From: Dendrolimus kikuchii
Taxonomy: Eukaryota; Arthropoda; Insecta; Lepidoptera; Lasiocampidae
NCBI GenBank assembly: GCA_019925095.2
Contig: CM034397.1
Location: 7,273,763-7,337,762 of the forward strand
Length of the DNA stretch: 64,000 nt
Direction of reading: 5' to 3'
Within the stretch, counting starts at the first letter, position 1. The number at the start of each line of letters is the position of its first letter. The translations under genes and the position numbers were made by a program. Of the stretch, positions 1 to 11,480 are shown piece after piece. Under the pieces are notes generated by a model. It was not told where the DNA came from. It searched no databases and saw nothing but the letters and a program-made list of their open reading frames with translations.

Positions 1-474
1 AAGAATATAGAAATAAGCTTTAGTAATAATCTGAGATTGATCCTTATTTATCCATAGATGCAATATTACTCTATTATTTATATCAATAACACCAGCCAAT
101 ATTATTTGAAACGGCGCAGATAGATCGCGCAGCAGTCAGATTTGGTTACACAAATCACTGACTTCTCTTGAGGAAAAATATCATCTATCCGATGCGAATC
201 ACACGATTCATTGACTTTATTAGGCGTAACGAATACTCCTGGGCCAAGGTTGATGTTATTATTTGTCTAATTTTCTTCTTACAATGAAATATTTATTGCG
301 TATAAATGAATTATCGTTGTAACCTTATTATGTTAAGATCAATTGGTATTAAAGTTATATAAGAATCAAATTATGCTAGTGTTTTTTATCTTGCCACTTC
401 TCCTGAAACAACGATATCACATTGGGAAGCAGTGTGCATACAATAGCAAGTAGACTTATTTTTAAATTATACGT

Positions 475-1015
475 TACTAGGATATGTCTGCGACTTCGTT
501 CACCCTTGACTTGAAATGTCCGCGGGGTTCCCGGGATATAAAGTGCCGCAGTATGAAAAAAAAGAAGAAAGCTATCGTTTTAGTTAAAACTGTCGGAATG
601 AGTTAATTTTTATGCACCCGAACAACTACAAACCGCTCACGGGTAATTCACGCGGGATTCCCGGATTAAAAAAACATTTTATTACATAAAATTTGCTATC
701 GATCAGTGAACAAATCACATTAGATTTTTTTTTTGTAAACTGGCCATTTTAAATCATTCACAGAAAAATCCCGCGGGATTCCCAGTATGAACAGTAGCGC
801 TGATTTTAAGTCTAAGAATTTGCTGTCGTTTAGCGAAAACCGCATTGAAATCAGCGTCGTAGTTTTTGCCTGAATCCCGAACAAACAGTCAAGAAATTAA
901 AAGACATTGCATCGTGTGTGTTCTTTCTTCGTCGTTTATATAGTGTATTTCAGTTGTTTTTTTAAGTAGATTCAATGTACAGACACGGCATTTTTAGAAT
1001 GTTATAATATTATAG
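475..1015 (+). repeat. Dispersed element M, copy 1
   Basis: Starts ACTAGGATATGTCTGCGACT, then TTGACTTGAAATGTCC, several CCCGCGGGATTCCC-like motifs, and ends TGTACAGACACGGCATTTTT. No ORF. Copies at 10690-11030 and 60680-61015. Confidence 0.6.
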
Positions 1016-1147
1016 ATTATGTATGTTCTTTAAAAAATGAGCTCCAGTGGAAATTAATGTAATTAAAAACTTTTGAATTTGAATGTTAGACTGAAGATTA
1101 AAGATTTATACATAGGTAGTATTATAAAAGTGTCATCAAAAACTAAA

Positions 1148-1272
1148 CTAGCATCATGCTGAGCAAGAGCCTATTTAGGACACCACAATTAATTGTAAGA
1201 TCTATTATCTTGTATGACTTTTTGTATCTTGTCCTAAATAAATATTTTTCTTTCTTTCTTCTTTCTTTCTAT
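1148..1272 (+). repeat. Retroelement 3' tail with (CTTT)n
   Basis: TATTTAGGACACCACAATTA, TTGTCCTAAATAAATATTTT, then CTTTCTTTCTTC. Looks like a LINE or SINE 3' UTR ending in a simple repeat. Confidence 0.4.
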
Positions 1273-1575
1273 AGGGGTAAAAAAGCGGAATAAAATTTGT
1301 ATGACAAACCGTTGTTTTTAAAGTACAAAATTTAATATACCTATTTCTGAATAGAAATAATAGTACACGAGTATCGGTATTTTCCGAAATTCAACCTTAA
1401 AAGGGGGTTAAAGAGGGAATAAAAGTTTCTATGAAAAACCGTCATTTTCAAAGTAACAGCAAAAAAAAGTATATATCTACCTGCTTCTGATTAGAAATAT
1501 ACATACACGTGTATCAGTAATTTTGAGAAATTCAACTCCTAAGGGCTGAAAGGAGAAAAAGAAAACCTTTTAACT
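1273..1575 (+). repeat. Tandem repeat of about 130-140 bp, two and a bit units
   Basis: GCGGAATAAAATTTGTATGA, then ACCGTTGTTTTTAAAG, recurs as AGGGAATAAAAGTTTCTATG, then ACCGTCATTTTCAAAG; CGAGTATCGGTATTTT recurs as CGTGTATCAGTAATTT. A third unit starts at 1546 and fades. Confidence 0.5.
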
Positions 1576-2345
1576 TTTTTGACTACAAAAATTATGACTA
1601 TCATTAATCTACACTAGCGAAGTTGCTGACAACAGCTAGCTAGTTATTTATAAATTAAACGATGCCAGCTTTTCATCCTAGCTGCAGCTTAAACATTAAT
1701 AGCTTGTAATTTCATAGCATCAATTACCTGCTGTATTCCCAGAACAGGATATAGAAGCTTTAATTTCACTCGCATCCCGGGTTGACTATGTCATAAAAAT
1801 CCCCCGTAAAATACCAAGGATAAACATCAAGGTGTTAAAATATAATGGGTTTCTTGAGATTATGACGGTGTTTCCTTATATTTGATAATCATGATGGTTC
1901 TGTAGATTAGGCACCCAGGTCTACTTATAATTGAATATACAGATATGGCTTGAAAACCGGTAAAAAACCTCGAAACTGTTACAGCCTAAATACCTAGTAA
2001 ATTTTATTTTCGGTTTCGTTCTAATTTCAACCTCAATCAAACGGTTTTTGTTAACAAACATTTACTAAATAAAAAACCGGTTTAAATAAAATTCTCGCGG
2101 AATAAACCGGTCAATGCAGGTTTCCATAACACTCTCAAAGATTTTCTCTCCGAACGAATTATTTGACTAAAACCGGCTATAATCGATTAAAAGAGGTTAA
2201 TTTTGAACCTGTTATAATCTTTGCCCTCTGACAGATTGACGCATGGTAAACACAATAACGTATGTATTGTGTTTACATTGTACTGTGTACTCTTGTGTTA
2301 CACAGCATATATACTAAATTATAAAAAAATCTTAAGTTTTCCCGT
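1576..2345. other. No gene seen
   Basis: AT-rich DNA. AAAACCGGT-like motifs recur several times between 1955 and 2180 (GAAAACCGGTAAAA, AAAAAACCGGTTT, AAAACCGGCT) without a clear unit. Nothing else recognised. The first 470 bases of the window are also plain. Confidence 0.5.
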
Positions 2346-2354
2346 CTTGTATAG

Positions 2355-2430
2355 ATAATAAAACTACCTTTTAACGGGTTAAATCTAATAAATTACCGCG
2401 CTTTAAACCGTTAAAACGTAGTTTTATTAT
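2355..2430. repeat. Penelope-type foldback, older copy
   Basis: ATAATAAAACTACCTTTTAA (2355-2374) pairs with TTAAAACGTAGTTTTATTAT (2411-2430) with one mismatch, and the pairing continues inward. The centre has TTACCGCGC, as at 27024-27030 inverted. Same design as 26993-27099. Confidence 0.5.
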
Positions 2431-2539
2431 TTAAAAAAAATATTCACAACAGTTATTTCTTGGACATAACGTTAAACACAAAGGGACAGAATGTGTACAG
2501 AGAAACTATGTAAATACTTAGTCTTAGATCTTGCTACGA

Positions 2540-2880
2540 GGTTACCACTATGTGGCGTCTGGAGTCAACGAGTATTGTGTCGGTAGTTGTCACCGTCAAC
2601 GGTCTTATAGCGAGGAGCCTCGACCGTCATCTAGAGAGGCTCTCGCTAGGAAGCTGGGTGAAGAGCCACTCCAGCACTCTTGGACAAGACACGAATTGTG
2701 AGGAGGTTCATGTTTCTGGAGCCCTAACAACAGGCAGTTTGAACCCGAGGCCCCGCTGCCTGCGTGCTCCAGTGTTTTATATTTTTTTAATAAATGTTTA
2801 TTTTGTAATTTTTATGTAAATATACGTTTAAAATAATGTAAACTATTGCGTCAAATAAAGAAATATAAACTAATAATATT
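2540..2880 (+). pseudogene. Probable retroelement ORF 3' end and UTR
   Basis: TVNGLIARSLDRHLERLSLG and, in a shifted frame, LLDKTRIVRRFMFLEP followed by a stop resemble the C-terminus of a repeated lepidopteran retroelement ORF. An AT-rich 3' region with AATAAATG follows. GC content drops sharply at 2780. The match is from memory of the pattern and is uncertain. Confidence 0.35.
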
Positions 2881-3297
2881 TTATTTATTTCAGACACAAA
2901 GATCCATAATAACAATTTGATGATAATAAATTTATCAAATTCATTACATTTACCTGGAGCAACACATTAGCATTTCCATTCAACGAAGTAATGTGGGCAG
3001 TCCTTTGGAGACGTTTCCAACTGGCTGCGGTCTGGAACAACATTTTAAAGTTTTAAGTTTCTATTTATTGCTTTATTTATTTTAGTTTACTTTACAATCT
3101 ACTTATGTTATTACTAGATGGCTGCACAGCAATTTTAAAACTGCAATAATTTTTGAATTCGCGTACTATCATTAGATTTGCAAAAACTTTTATTTCTTTG
3201 TATTGCTCACTTAACACCGACCGTAAATTTTAGCTCTTTATTCTAATTTTAATAATAGAATCTAAGATAGATATACAATTCATAATGTATACCTCAT

Positions 3298-3970
3298 GCT
3301 GGGGCTTCATCTGCGTTAGTGTTAAAGATTTAGGCTGCGATCGAATACGTCTTGTTTAAAGCATTATTTAATAGCGTCGTTAACGCATAGACACATTAGT
3401 GTATATGTTATAGTCAATGATTGACATGCAGTCTCTTCCTGGAATGACTGGTTTATCCTAGGTTTGACCAAGGCCTTTCGACAAAACCCGAAATAAATTG
3501 CAATTTCGGCCTTTGACTAAAAAAAAAAAAAAAAAAAAAGTATCTAACTTTTTAGTCAAACGTCGAACGTAAAAAAATCTGTTTTGGGCTTTGCCTAGTC
3601 AATCCTAGAAGCGACTAAGGCAGACTCGGTCAAACGTCAATTCATACTGCACTTGTAACATGGTTAATGGCTGTATAAATTAGTCACTCCTAGGTTAGAC
3701 AAAAATTCGTTAAAGGCAGAAAAACGTCATCCATGTGGAGACTTTGACTAAGACTTTATATCTGATATGAGGTTTGACTAGTCAAACCTAGGAGCGCCAG
3801 AGCTTCCATGTTTGACTATAACATATATACATCAGTTGTCTGTCGATATTTAACGGTAATAACAATCTCGCATCTCAAATTGCACATTACACGCATCATC
3901 TGCACACGCTACATCTGCGTGAAACGGCATATATTATATTTTTAACTTTATCCCTATTGAAGCTGCACCT
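3298..3970. mobile_element. MITE-like element Q, split by element R
   Basis: Outer ends GCTGGGGCTTCATCTG (left) and GAAGCTGCACC (right, inverted GGTGCAGCTTC). It matches 15888-16145 in reverse, including TAACGCATAG and ACGCAGATGT-type motifs. The insertion 3403-3826 divides it. No coding capacity. Confidence 0.65.
3403..3826. mobile_element. MITE-like element R, nested in Q
   Basis: Perfect 15-bp inverted ends, ATATGTTATAGTCAA at 3403-3417 and its inverse at 3812-3826. The inside has many TTTGACTA / TAGTCAAA motifs and a 20-bp palindrome, AGGTTTGACTAGTCAAACCT, at 3772-3791, plus a 21-base A run near 3519. No ORF. Confidence 0.65.
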
Positions 3971-4399
3971 TTAATAATAAACATTTATTATTAAAGCTTT
4001 ATTACAAATGAAAATCAGACATCAAATTAACTTTTTGTAAAAATAGTATTTATTCTTTATGTCAAAAACATAATTACCCAGTACAGTGGTAAAGCCGGAT
4101 CTAATCTAAATATATCGCAAAATTCGAGTTATTCTTCCGGTATAATTCCCTGGAGATTCCTGTTCATGGAAATAACTTGTTAATGAGTTTCAGTACGTCA
4201 AGCCTCACAATCCTGGGAAGCCTTTTTTAATTGTATCTTGTCAAGAACGGTCTGATTCTTAGAAAATACTAATTTTACTTTCGTCAATACTGGTACGTTT
4301 TCCAAGAAACAAAATATGTATAGTGCATCACGATATACATCGACAGACAAATATAGGTACATATTGTGTATACGTATATATATCAGCTCATAAAAAAAT

Positions 4400-4532
4400 C
4401 TTGCATGACAAGAGTTATGAATGTCAAAGAGGCAAGTGAGGTGTGTAAGAATAAGCCTAAATGGCACTCTGTTGTTCGTGCCTACCCCGCAAGGGAACTG
4501 GCGTGAAGTTATGTATGTATAAAAAAATCACT
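4400..4532 (+). repeat. Family B LINE 3' end fragment
   Basis: Only the last coding codons (CATGACAAGAGTTATGAATG) and the 3' UTR with CCCCGCAAGGGAACTGGCG and a GTATGTAT tail remain. Confidence 0.65.
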
Positions 4533-4739
4533 GCTAGACACGTGGCTCACCATTGTTAAAGCGGAAAGAGCAGTATACCTGCCACGCTTGTCCAAGGCGG
4601 ATTTATTTATTTTATTATTTAAGCGTATAGAATAGAATATAACACAAAATAACTACTAAGTCCAAAAGATTACAATATGAGCTTGTTGAACTCCTTAACA
4701 CACATCTTCATCAGAATTGTGTTTTCAAATATAATATTG

Positions 4740-5265
4740 GAAGTACGCTTTTCCCCCGAGTCCTCTCGCCATGTCACGTCACCCCACCGAGGGCACTTGC
4801 ACGAGAGTTAGAGTGAGGAGTGCGACCTTGTACACTCTCGTTTATTCAGTAAGGGTTGCGAACGTCGAGAAGTTGGACGCGTGACAAATTACCGCAGCTG
4901 TTACCCTATGCGCTATCAGTTATTAAAATTACGTGCAAATGTACCATACAAAAAAATAAGCTCAGCTTCGTTATTCCACATATCATAATAGTAATCAGGC
5001 CAAGTGTCAAACGTATCCGCGGTTAGAAAGCTTGCGAAGTAGCGCTATATTGATGTCGCGAGAGCGAGAATGTACAGTAATACACTCGCGTCACCTCGCG
5101 AGGGCAAGCGAGACCCTTTGACTAGCGCACAAAAAACCGACTCGGAACGGAAAGCAGACGAGGGAGGCGAGACAAAGGGAGACGAGGCGAGTGGACCATG
5201 TACACTCTCGCATTCGACAGTCCTCGTGATGCCTCATAGAGATTGTACAGGCGGCATTACATATA
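4740..5265. other. CpG-rich patch in AT-rich DNA
   Basis: Many CG steps (CTCGCCATGTCACGTCACC, GTCGCGAGAGCGAGAATG, CGAGGGAGGCGAGAC). TGTACACTCTCG occurs twice, near 4828 and 5199. The overlapping frames of 67-70 codons on both strands show no domain. It may be a promoter region or foreign repeat; I cannot tell. Confidence 0.35.
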
Positions 5266-5434
5266 CAACTTAAATGATGTGTGTTGAAAGCACGTTCTGA
5301 CATTCATTCAAGCAGTGTTAAAAGTACTGACAATAATATTACAGTAATTTCCACTTTTAATAAGTAACTTATACTACACATCTTTTAAATTTCTGGATTG
5401 GCGCATTGGTGAATTTCATGCATTGTTTGTATAT

Positions 5435-5690
5435 ATGTAGATGTTTTCCTTCACCATCAGGTCGTGGTAATGGTAAACTGCCTAAGTTCATGGTTCCCGA
5501 CCGGCATTGTAGACCTTGTCTTATGAATCACTCTCCCTGCCTTTCTTTGCCTGTCAATTTGGTAAATGAACTTTCCTTTAATTACTATAGTCTGGATGTC
5601 TGGGATCGGTCCCAGAAGGGTCCGTTGTATATTACCCGTAACACAAGCGCAGTTTGTTTAGCCCGAGGATATACGACTTAGGTGTTTGCC
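5435..5690 (+). repeat. Mixed SINE fragments (families I and J)
   Basis: GATGTTTTCCTTCACCATCA matches the body of family I. From 5585 on, GGATGTCTGGGATCGGTCCC, TTGTATATTACCCGTAAC and GGATATACGACTTAGG match family J at 43600-43840. Confidence 0.5.
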
Positions 5691-5731
5691 TGTTGATTAA
5701 AAAAATGATTAATTTAATTCATTAGATAAAT

Positions 5732-5905
5732 GTACATACATACATACATACATACATAACTTCACGCCAGTTCCCTTGCGGGGTAGGCACGAACAACAGA
5801 GTGCCATTTAGGCTTATTCTTACACACCTCACTTGCCTCTTTGACATTCATAACTCTTGTCATGCAAGCTCGTCTGTTTTTAAGGCTCCTGACATCACCT
5901 TCTGA
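5732..5905 (-). repeat. Family B LINE 3' end fragment, inverted
   Basis: Reverse complement of the 4400-4532 and 21431-21788 copies; it begins with the (CATA)n tail and runs through CGCCAGTTCCCTTGCGGGG to the region coding for CMTRVMNVK. Confidence 0.68.
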
Positions 5906-5983
5906 TAAATGTAATATATCTTATATGTATTTAAAAAGTTTCATAGAAACATGGGTGGGTTTAATTAACATTTTTTATAATTA

Positions 5984-5986
<3 letters not shown>

Positions 5987-6049
<63 letters not shown>
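5987..6049. repeat. (AT)n microsatellite
   Basis: About 31 AT units. Frames rich in Y and I across it are artefacts. Confidence 0.95.
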
Positions 6050-6055
<6 letters not shown>

Positions 6056-6379
6056 TAATAATTAAATAGTTTAATAATTTAATTAATAGCCATGATCTTG
6101 TACAGACATTACTAAATGATAAGAGAAACAAAATATTATTTATAAGAAAATAATACATTTAAGTGGTAAATTAATATTTTGGAGTCTTGAATTACGATAA
6201 TTAATTTTAACCCTTTTAATATCTGAAACCTAAACTATTGACGGTAATTATAGGTCTAACAATAAGACTGTAATTTTATTTGGAAATTAAATAGAAATAA
6301 CAATAATTTAGAAATTTAGAAGCCGACCGTAAACTAGCTTAACCTATTGGAAATTTTACCTTCCATTATTCTAATCTAT

Positions 6380-6740
6380 CTATCCATCTTTTTTATACTA
6401 TAATAAATCTGTAAATGGTTCGAGTTTATACAATGCATTTAAAAGTGTCAAAAAAATCAGGGGGATAATTTGGACCAGGAGATTCCAAAATGCAATTTTA
6501 AGAATTTTGTCTGTCTGTCTGTTAGAGCATCACATAAAAACTACTGAACGCATTTAAATGAAACTCGACAGGTCTAGTTTATTTCCCAGGACGTAAAAAT
6601 AGCGAAAAAGATGACGCTGCGATCGTATCTTTTTTGGAAACTACTGAACGTATAGAATGAAACTCGATATAGTGCTGGCTTTATCCCGAGTTTAACACTT
6701 GGGATACATTTTATCCCGATAAATGAAGACTTTTCCTTAG
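6380..6740 (-). repeat. Dispersed element N, copy 1
   Basis: GGGGGATAATTTGGACCAGG, (GTCT)n and ACTACTGAACG twice (near 6541 and 6640). CTTTATCCCGAG and TTTATCCCGATAAATG lie at its right. No ORF. Confidence 0.45.
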
Positions 6741-7791
6741 AATAGACGGATTAGCAAAATACATGACGGCAGCGACGTCTGCAATCTCGTTTTTTCAATC
6801 CACTAACAAATACCTACGTTATCATAAACAGCATGTCATTCATTGCATTACTTCAAATCAGGTTAGCTTCGACTCGCCTCTATGTTCTGCTAAGCAGTCG
6901 TGTAGACTATAATATAAGTACTTAGTTTCTTAATATTATTATATGTAAAAAAGCGAATTAATTTTTTGTATAAGTTAAAGAAAGCTACTGCCTATAAATA
7001 AATAAAATCAACAAACTGCGTGTCATTCTACGTACATTGAAATAAGAAAAGAGCATGGTTTCTAGATTGAGAAATTTTGTCCCGAACTTAAAATTGCCAA
7101 AACACAATCTGTATACTCCGGTTAAAGAACTAAAAAATATTAGATTAAAAATACCTCATATTACAAATATTACTAATGTATATACTGTATATGAATGTAA
7201 GTGCGTGTGTTTGTTGATCTGTTTATTGTTATGATTTAAAAGTATATTTAATGTGTTTATAAATAAAAAGTTCCACACTTATTTATGTCTGCTCTATTTT
7301 TAAATTGATTCTTTAATGTAGTAACTGTAAATAAGCTTAATAAATAATTGCGTCCTCTTGCAACTAATATTTTAAAGTAAGTAGTTTTTAAACCGCGCCA
7401 GCTTGATATTTTTAAATTTTCTACTTCATACTTAATTTAAAAGGTTTCAGTGGACTTAAAGCGTTTTACGAATCGAGAAAAGTATACAGTCTACACGATC
7501 AAAAGCTCAAACAACGGCATTATGACTTTTTTAAATCTGACTAATAATTACATCTCACACGCCTATATTGAAAATTAGTTTAAACAAGACCCGTTGAGTC
7601 GTTTTTGAGTTATGGGATATTTTAGGTTACATGTTTGTAAGAGGTTAAGTAGTAAAATAAACAAAAACAGATGACCGAATCCTTCATTGGGCGAGGACTG
7701 ACACGCACTTGGCAATTTATTAATCTCAGCATAAATAGAACCTTTAAAATTTCCTACACCGCGTACAAAACTACTCGTTGCTACTACCCGT

Positions 7792-8001
7792 GCGCAGAAG
7801 GTTTGCCGAGAGCCTCATGATGTCACGCGTCGATGACTAGTAGGGTTGACAAAAAAGGTTACATAATAAAGGTTGTTGCAATAAATTAATTATTTTATTT
7901 TTTATTGTATGTACTTTGCATGCATGCCTTGGAAGTATATATAATAATAGTAAGTAATACAATACAATAATAGTTACTAGTTGTCGGCAAACCTTCTGCG
8001 C
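7792..8001. repeat. 18-bp inverted repeat pair
   Basis: GCGCAGAAGGTTTGCCGA at 7792-7809 and its exact inverse at 7984-8001. The GC-rich arms stand out; they may be TIRs of an unknown short element. Confidence 0.7.
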
Positions 8002-8696
8002 GCGGCTTACACATGAAAGTTAGTAGACTCAATATTAAATTTAATTTTGTACTCGCATATTTAGAATCACGAATAACGATGTTAATTCTATGATACAAAA
8101 CACAAACTTAATTTCAGTCTTCAAAGGACTTCACTGCGGTTATTATCAGATATTGAATTAATATTACTGAGGAGCTGTTTTCATATTACCTTTCAAAGGA
8201 TAATATTGTAACGCTATATGGAATTACGAGATTTCAAATGGCGTTACGGCTGGAAATATGAGTTACTTACCGGATTCTGTAGGGTGATATTCATCCCGCT
8301 CTATTCATATTTCTTTCCTTCATAATTATTTCATTTCTACTCGTTTTATCCGAACGTGTTATTTACTAAGAATTTCTCTCTTATTTAGCTTTTGTATTAC
8401 GTGGTTGCTTAGTGGGTAAGGTACTCACATCTCATTTCAATGGGGTGGATTTGTGAGGACCTAGTTGCACGCTCTGTTTACGTAGTTTTTCTTATCTATT
8501 AACTTTCTCTATTAAAATTCTCACGTGGTGAAGGGGAAGGAAAATATTTTGAGGAAACATACATACCCGAATGTTTAATGGGTTGTACCTCGTAATTTAT
8601 TTTGGACAAGAATGGCGGGAATACCGTTCGTTTTTCTTAAATACAGAAATGAAAGCCCAGCAATGGTACTTTACTTTACTTTATGGTCTGATATTA

Positions 8697-9470
8697 TACA
8701 GAGTGAATTTTATTAAGTGGGCCTTGAGTTCAAATCCTAAACTATACTAGATAGCGAAAAACACTCAAATAAAGGTCGAATATGACGAAAACTGAAATGG
8801 TATCGTTAGATTTCAAAGATTCGATTACTCTTGTCAGCAATCGAATCGGCTGATTATGGAAAAATAAACACATCTGTACTATTACACCCAATTATAGTGT
8901 AACTTGTAAGAATCACTTTCTGTGAAGGAAAGTCAAACGGAAAACCAAGGAAAAGGGTTGTTTTTAAACAAAATTTCTATTTTCCGTACATTAATTAAAC
9001 CTCACCTTATTTTATTCAATATGGAAATGATGCAAATTATTCTATTCTAAACAGGCTTCTATAAATTAATATTTGAAACACAAATTTGTTAACCCTAATC
9101 AATCTTATCAGGTAATTAATTGCATTCAAATGGGGCACAGTCAAATGACCAGCGCAATTTGATGTTTAATTAATGTATTGAAAATAGAATATATTGTTTA
9201 AAAATGACCCTTTCTATTGGTTGGCCGTTTGATAATCCGCCACAGAAATTGATCTTACAAGTTACACTTTGATTTGATATAATAATACAGGTGTATTTAT
9301 TTTTCTAAAATCAGCCGATTCGATTCCTGACAAGGGTAATAGAATTTTCAAAAATCTAATGATACCATTTTAGTTTTCGTCAAAATGGGCCTAGAGATTC
9401 TTTTGAAAGTTTTTCGCTATCTAACATAGTTTAGGATTTGGCACTGAAAGCCCAGTTGAAAAATTCATTG
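8697..9470. mobile_element. Long-TIR element G
   Basis: Two arms of about 240 bp, 8697-8945 and 9220-9470, are inverted copies: TCCTAAACTATACTAGATAG versus inverted TCCTAAACTATGTTAGATAG, and GAATCGAATCGGCTGATT versus inverted GAATCGAATCGGCTGATT. The roughly 270-bp centre is AT-rich with no ORF. TA next to CAGAGTGAATTTT and CACAATGAATTTT suggests a Tc1/mariner-type non-autonomous element. Confidence 0.7.
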
Positions 9471-9474
9471 TGTA

Positions 9475-10334
9475 TATCAACCAATTGTCCCAAGCAATGT
9501 CAGGCTTCCAGTGGAAGACATATTATTTTAAACACAATTGTCAAGGGTCTAATCCTCAACCTTGAAAATCACAATACTTGTTTATGAGTTTCTATTTGGA
9601 AGTCATATTTAAAATAAAACAATTCAATTATATTTTCTCACTTATTTATTCAATGTGTGCACAATTAACAAGTAGCTCTGAAATATTTTTACATCTTACA
9701 AAATAGTTTTAAGTTACAGGTTACATTCATTATTCAATATATATGCGTGCGGTTGTGAGTCCATAAATTAAGTGGATGTAATTAATGACGTTTGTCTGTT
9801 GCCACTAACAGCTCATTTGTTTCAGTCTAACATAATAGAAAGGTCAGGCTCATAGATTATTCATTGTAGACCTATTAAGTTCGTAAGTGGTATTTGACCT
9901 CAAATTATATTATTACACACTTCCACGGCAAACCCTGAGTGGTGCGTAGGTTGTAAATGGATTTCTGCTCTTCAAAAATGATTTATTTTACTTAGAATTG
10001 TAGAAATGTGGCAATAAACTGATATACTGCAACATATTATACTAATTACTTCGGTTTTTAAATATCCACATATACCCAAATATTTCCGCTCTGATATGGT
10101 TTAGAGAAGTGTGCCCATAGTAACTATTGATGGTTTAATGCTATTTTTTCATAATATATGTTTCATTAGTGGCCGCGAAAATTCAAAACGACGCCAATTT
10201 TACCCAAACCACTTTCTAAGCCTATTGCTCAAAATTAATAATGTAACTGTAATATTTGATCTGTAAAGGTTTCCTTGCTTCAATGTATTTTTAGAAGTCG
10301 TTACATAGGTTGGCATTCGGTTATTAAATTTGTG
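9475..10334. other. No gene seen
   Basis: AT-rich, no repeat of this window matched, no coding frame over 60 codons. The same applies to 6745-7790 and 8002-8696. Confidence 0.5.
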
Positions 10335-10516
10335 TAAGGGACGATTTTTCAGACATCAAGCAAAAGTTATACATGGAATACAATATAAAACATGAAAAAA
10401 TTGAATGGGAATTTGCATAAATAGTACAGTTGAATGGTTTCACATTTTAATTCAGTCGAATTAGTAATTGATTCGACTGGTAATTTTATTTTATGCTTGA
10501 AAAACCGGCCCTAAAA
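10335..10516. mobile_element. MITE H, complete but diverged
   Basis: Left AGGGACGATTTTTCAGACAT, right (inverted) AGGGCCGGTTTTTCAAGCAT. The ends GGGCC.ATTTTTCAAT recur at 24530-24592 and 61438-61573. Confidence 0.55.
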
Positions 10517-10689
10517 CTAAGATGAAATTATTTCCGAATATTAGGTATAGTAAAAAATTAATAATATCAGCCCACAAACTCTTGTGCTTGGATTTATCTG
10601 TTTTGGGATAACACACGATTTACTCAGCACGCTTCTCCAATACGAATTAACGACTTACAGATTGATTTTACAAAAGTAATTATATAAGA

Positions 10690-11030
10690 CTTCATCCACG
10701 CATTACTTGAAATTCCCGGGAGACAAAATGCCGCAGCATTTAAACCAGAATGTAAGCTATCATTTTAGTGAAAACTGTGTCGGAATAGGCTTATAAGTTT
10801 TATGCGCTCGAACATCTTCGAATCGTTCCCGGGAAAATTCCCGCGGTATTCCCGGGATTACAAGTAGCGCAGATTTTAAGTCAAAATTTTCTGTCGATCA
10901 GCGAAAACCGCATCGATATCGGCTCAGCAGTTTTTACGTGTATCCCGAACAAACATCGTGTACATTGTCTATTCCAGTTGTTTCTTTTTTAATAACTTCA
11001 ATGTACAGACACTGCATGTTTAGAATTTTA
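10690..11030 (+). repeat. Dispersed element M, copy 2
   Basis: ACTTCATCCACGCATTACTT, then GAAATTCCCGGGAGAC, AACCAGAATGTAAGC and CAATGTACAGACACTGCAT. Shorter than copy 1 by an internal gap. Confidence 0.6.
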
Positions 11031-11059
11031 TATTATAAATTTTTAATTATAATTAAAAC

Positions 11060-11225
11060 ATAAATAAAATAAAAATGAAACAAAGTCACTTTCGACGTAT
11101 GTCTGTACATCTGCTAACTCCTCCTAAACCACGCAGTGAATTTTTAAGCAGTTTTCACCGTCAGTTAGATTATTTTTCACCAAAAGTTTATATATATAAA
11201 CCTAATTCAGTTTTTATGTAAGTAA
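11060..11225 (+). repeat. Dispersed element P, second copy
   Basis: Inverted match of 33695-33900. It follows directly on element M, copy 2, and is followed near 11330 by CTTCTTCTT-rich sequence similar to 59970-60010. Confidence 0.45.
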
Positions 11226-11480
11226 AATATGCTACTTTACAGCATTTGACCCGTGGCGTAGGCGCGGGATACCTGGTACACCTATAAAAAACTTTTATAG
11301 ACAAATATGAAATACAAGAATTTTTAGCTAGACGTATTGCTGAGGAGTTTCTTGTCGCTTCTTCTTCTTAAAACAGCAATACCACGTTTCGAGTATGCAT
11401 GTATAGAATAGGAACTACACTTTATTTTCAATTGTATGACCTTCAAAGAATGTTCTCCAGTGGAACTTAATTTGAATAAA

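Noticed and set aside
2954..3031. Possible minus-strand exon of 78 bases between TTGTTCCAG and CAG|GTAAAT
   Set aside because: Open in one frame and bordered by plausible splice signals, but there is no pyrimidine tract, no known domain and no partner exon; such pairs arise by chance.
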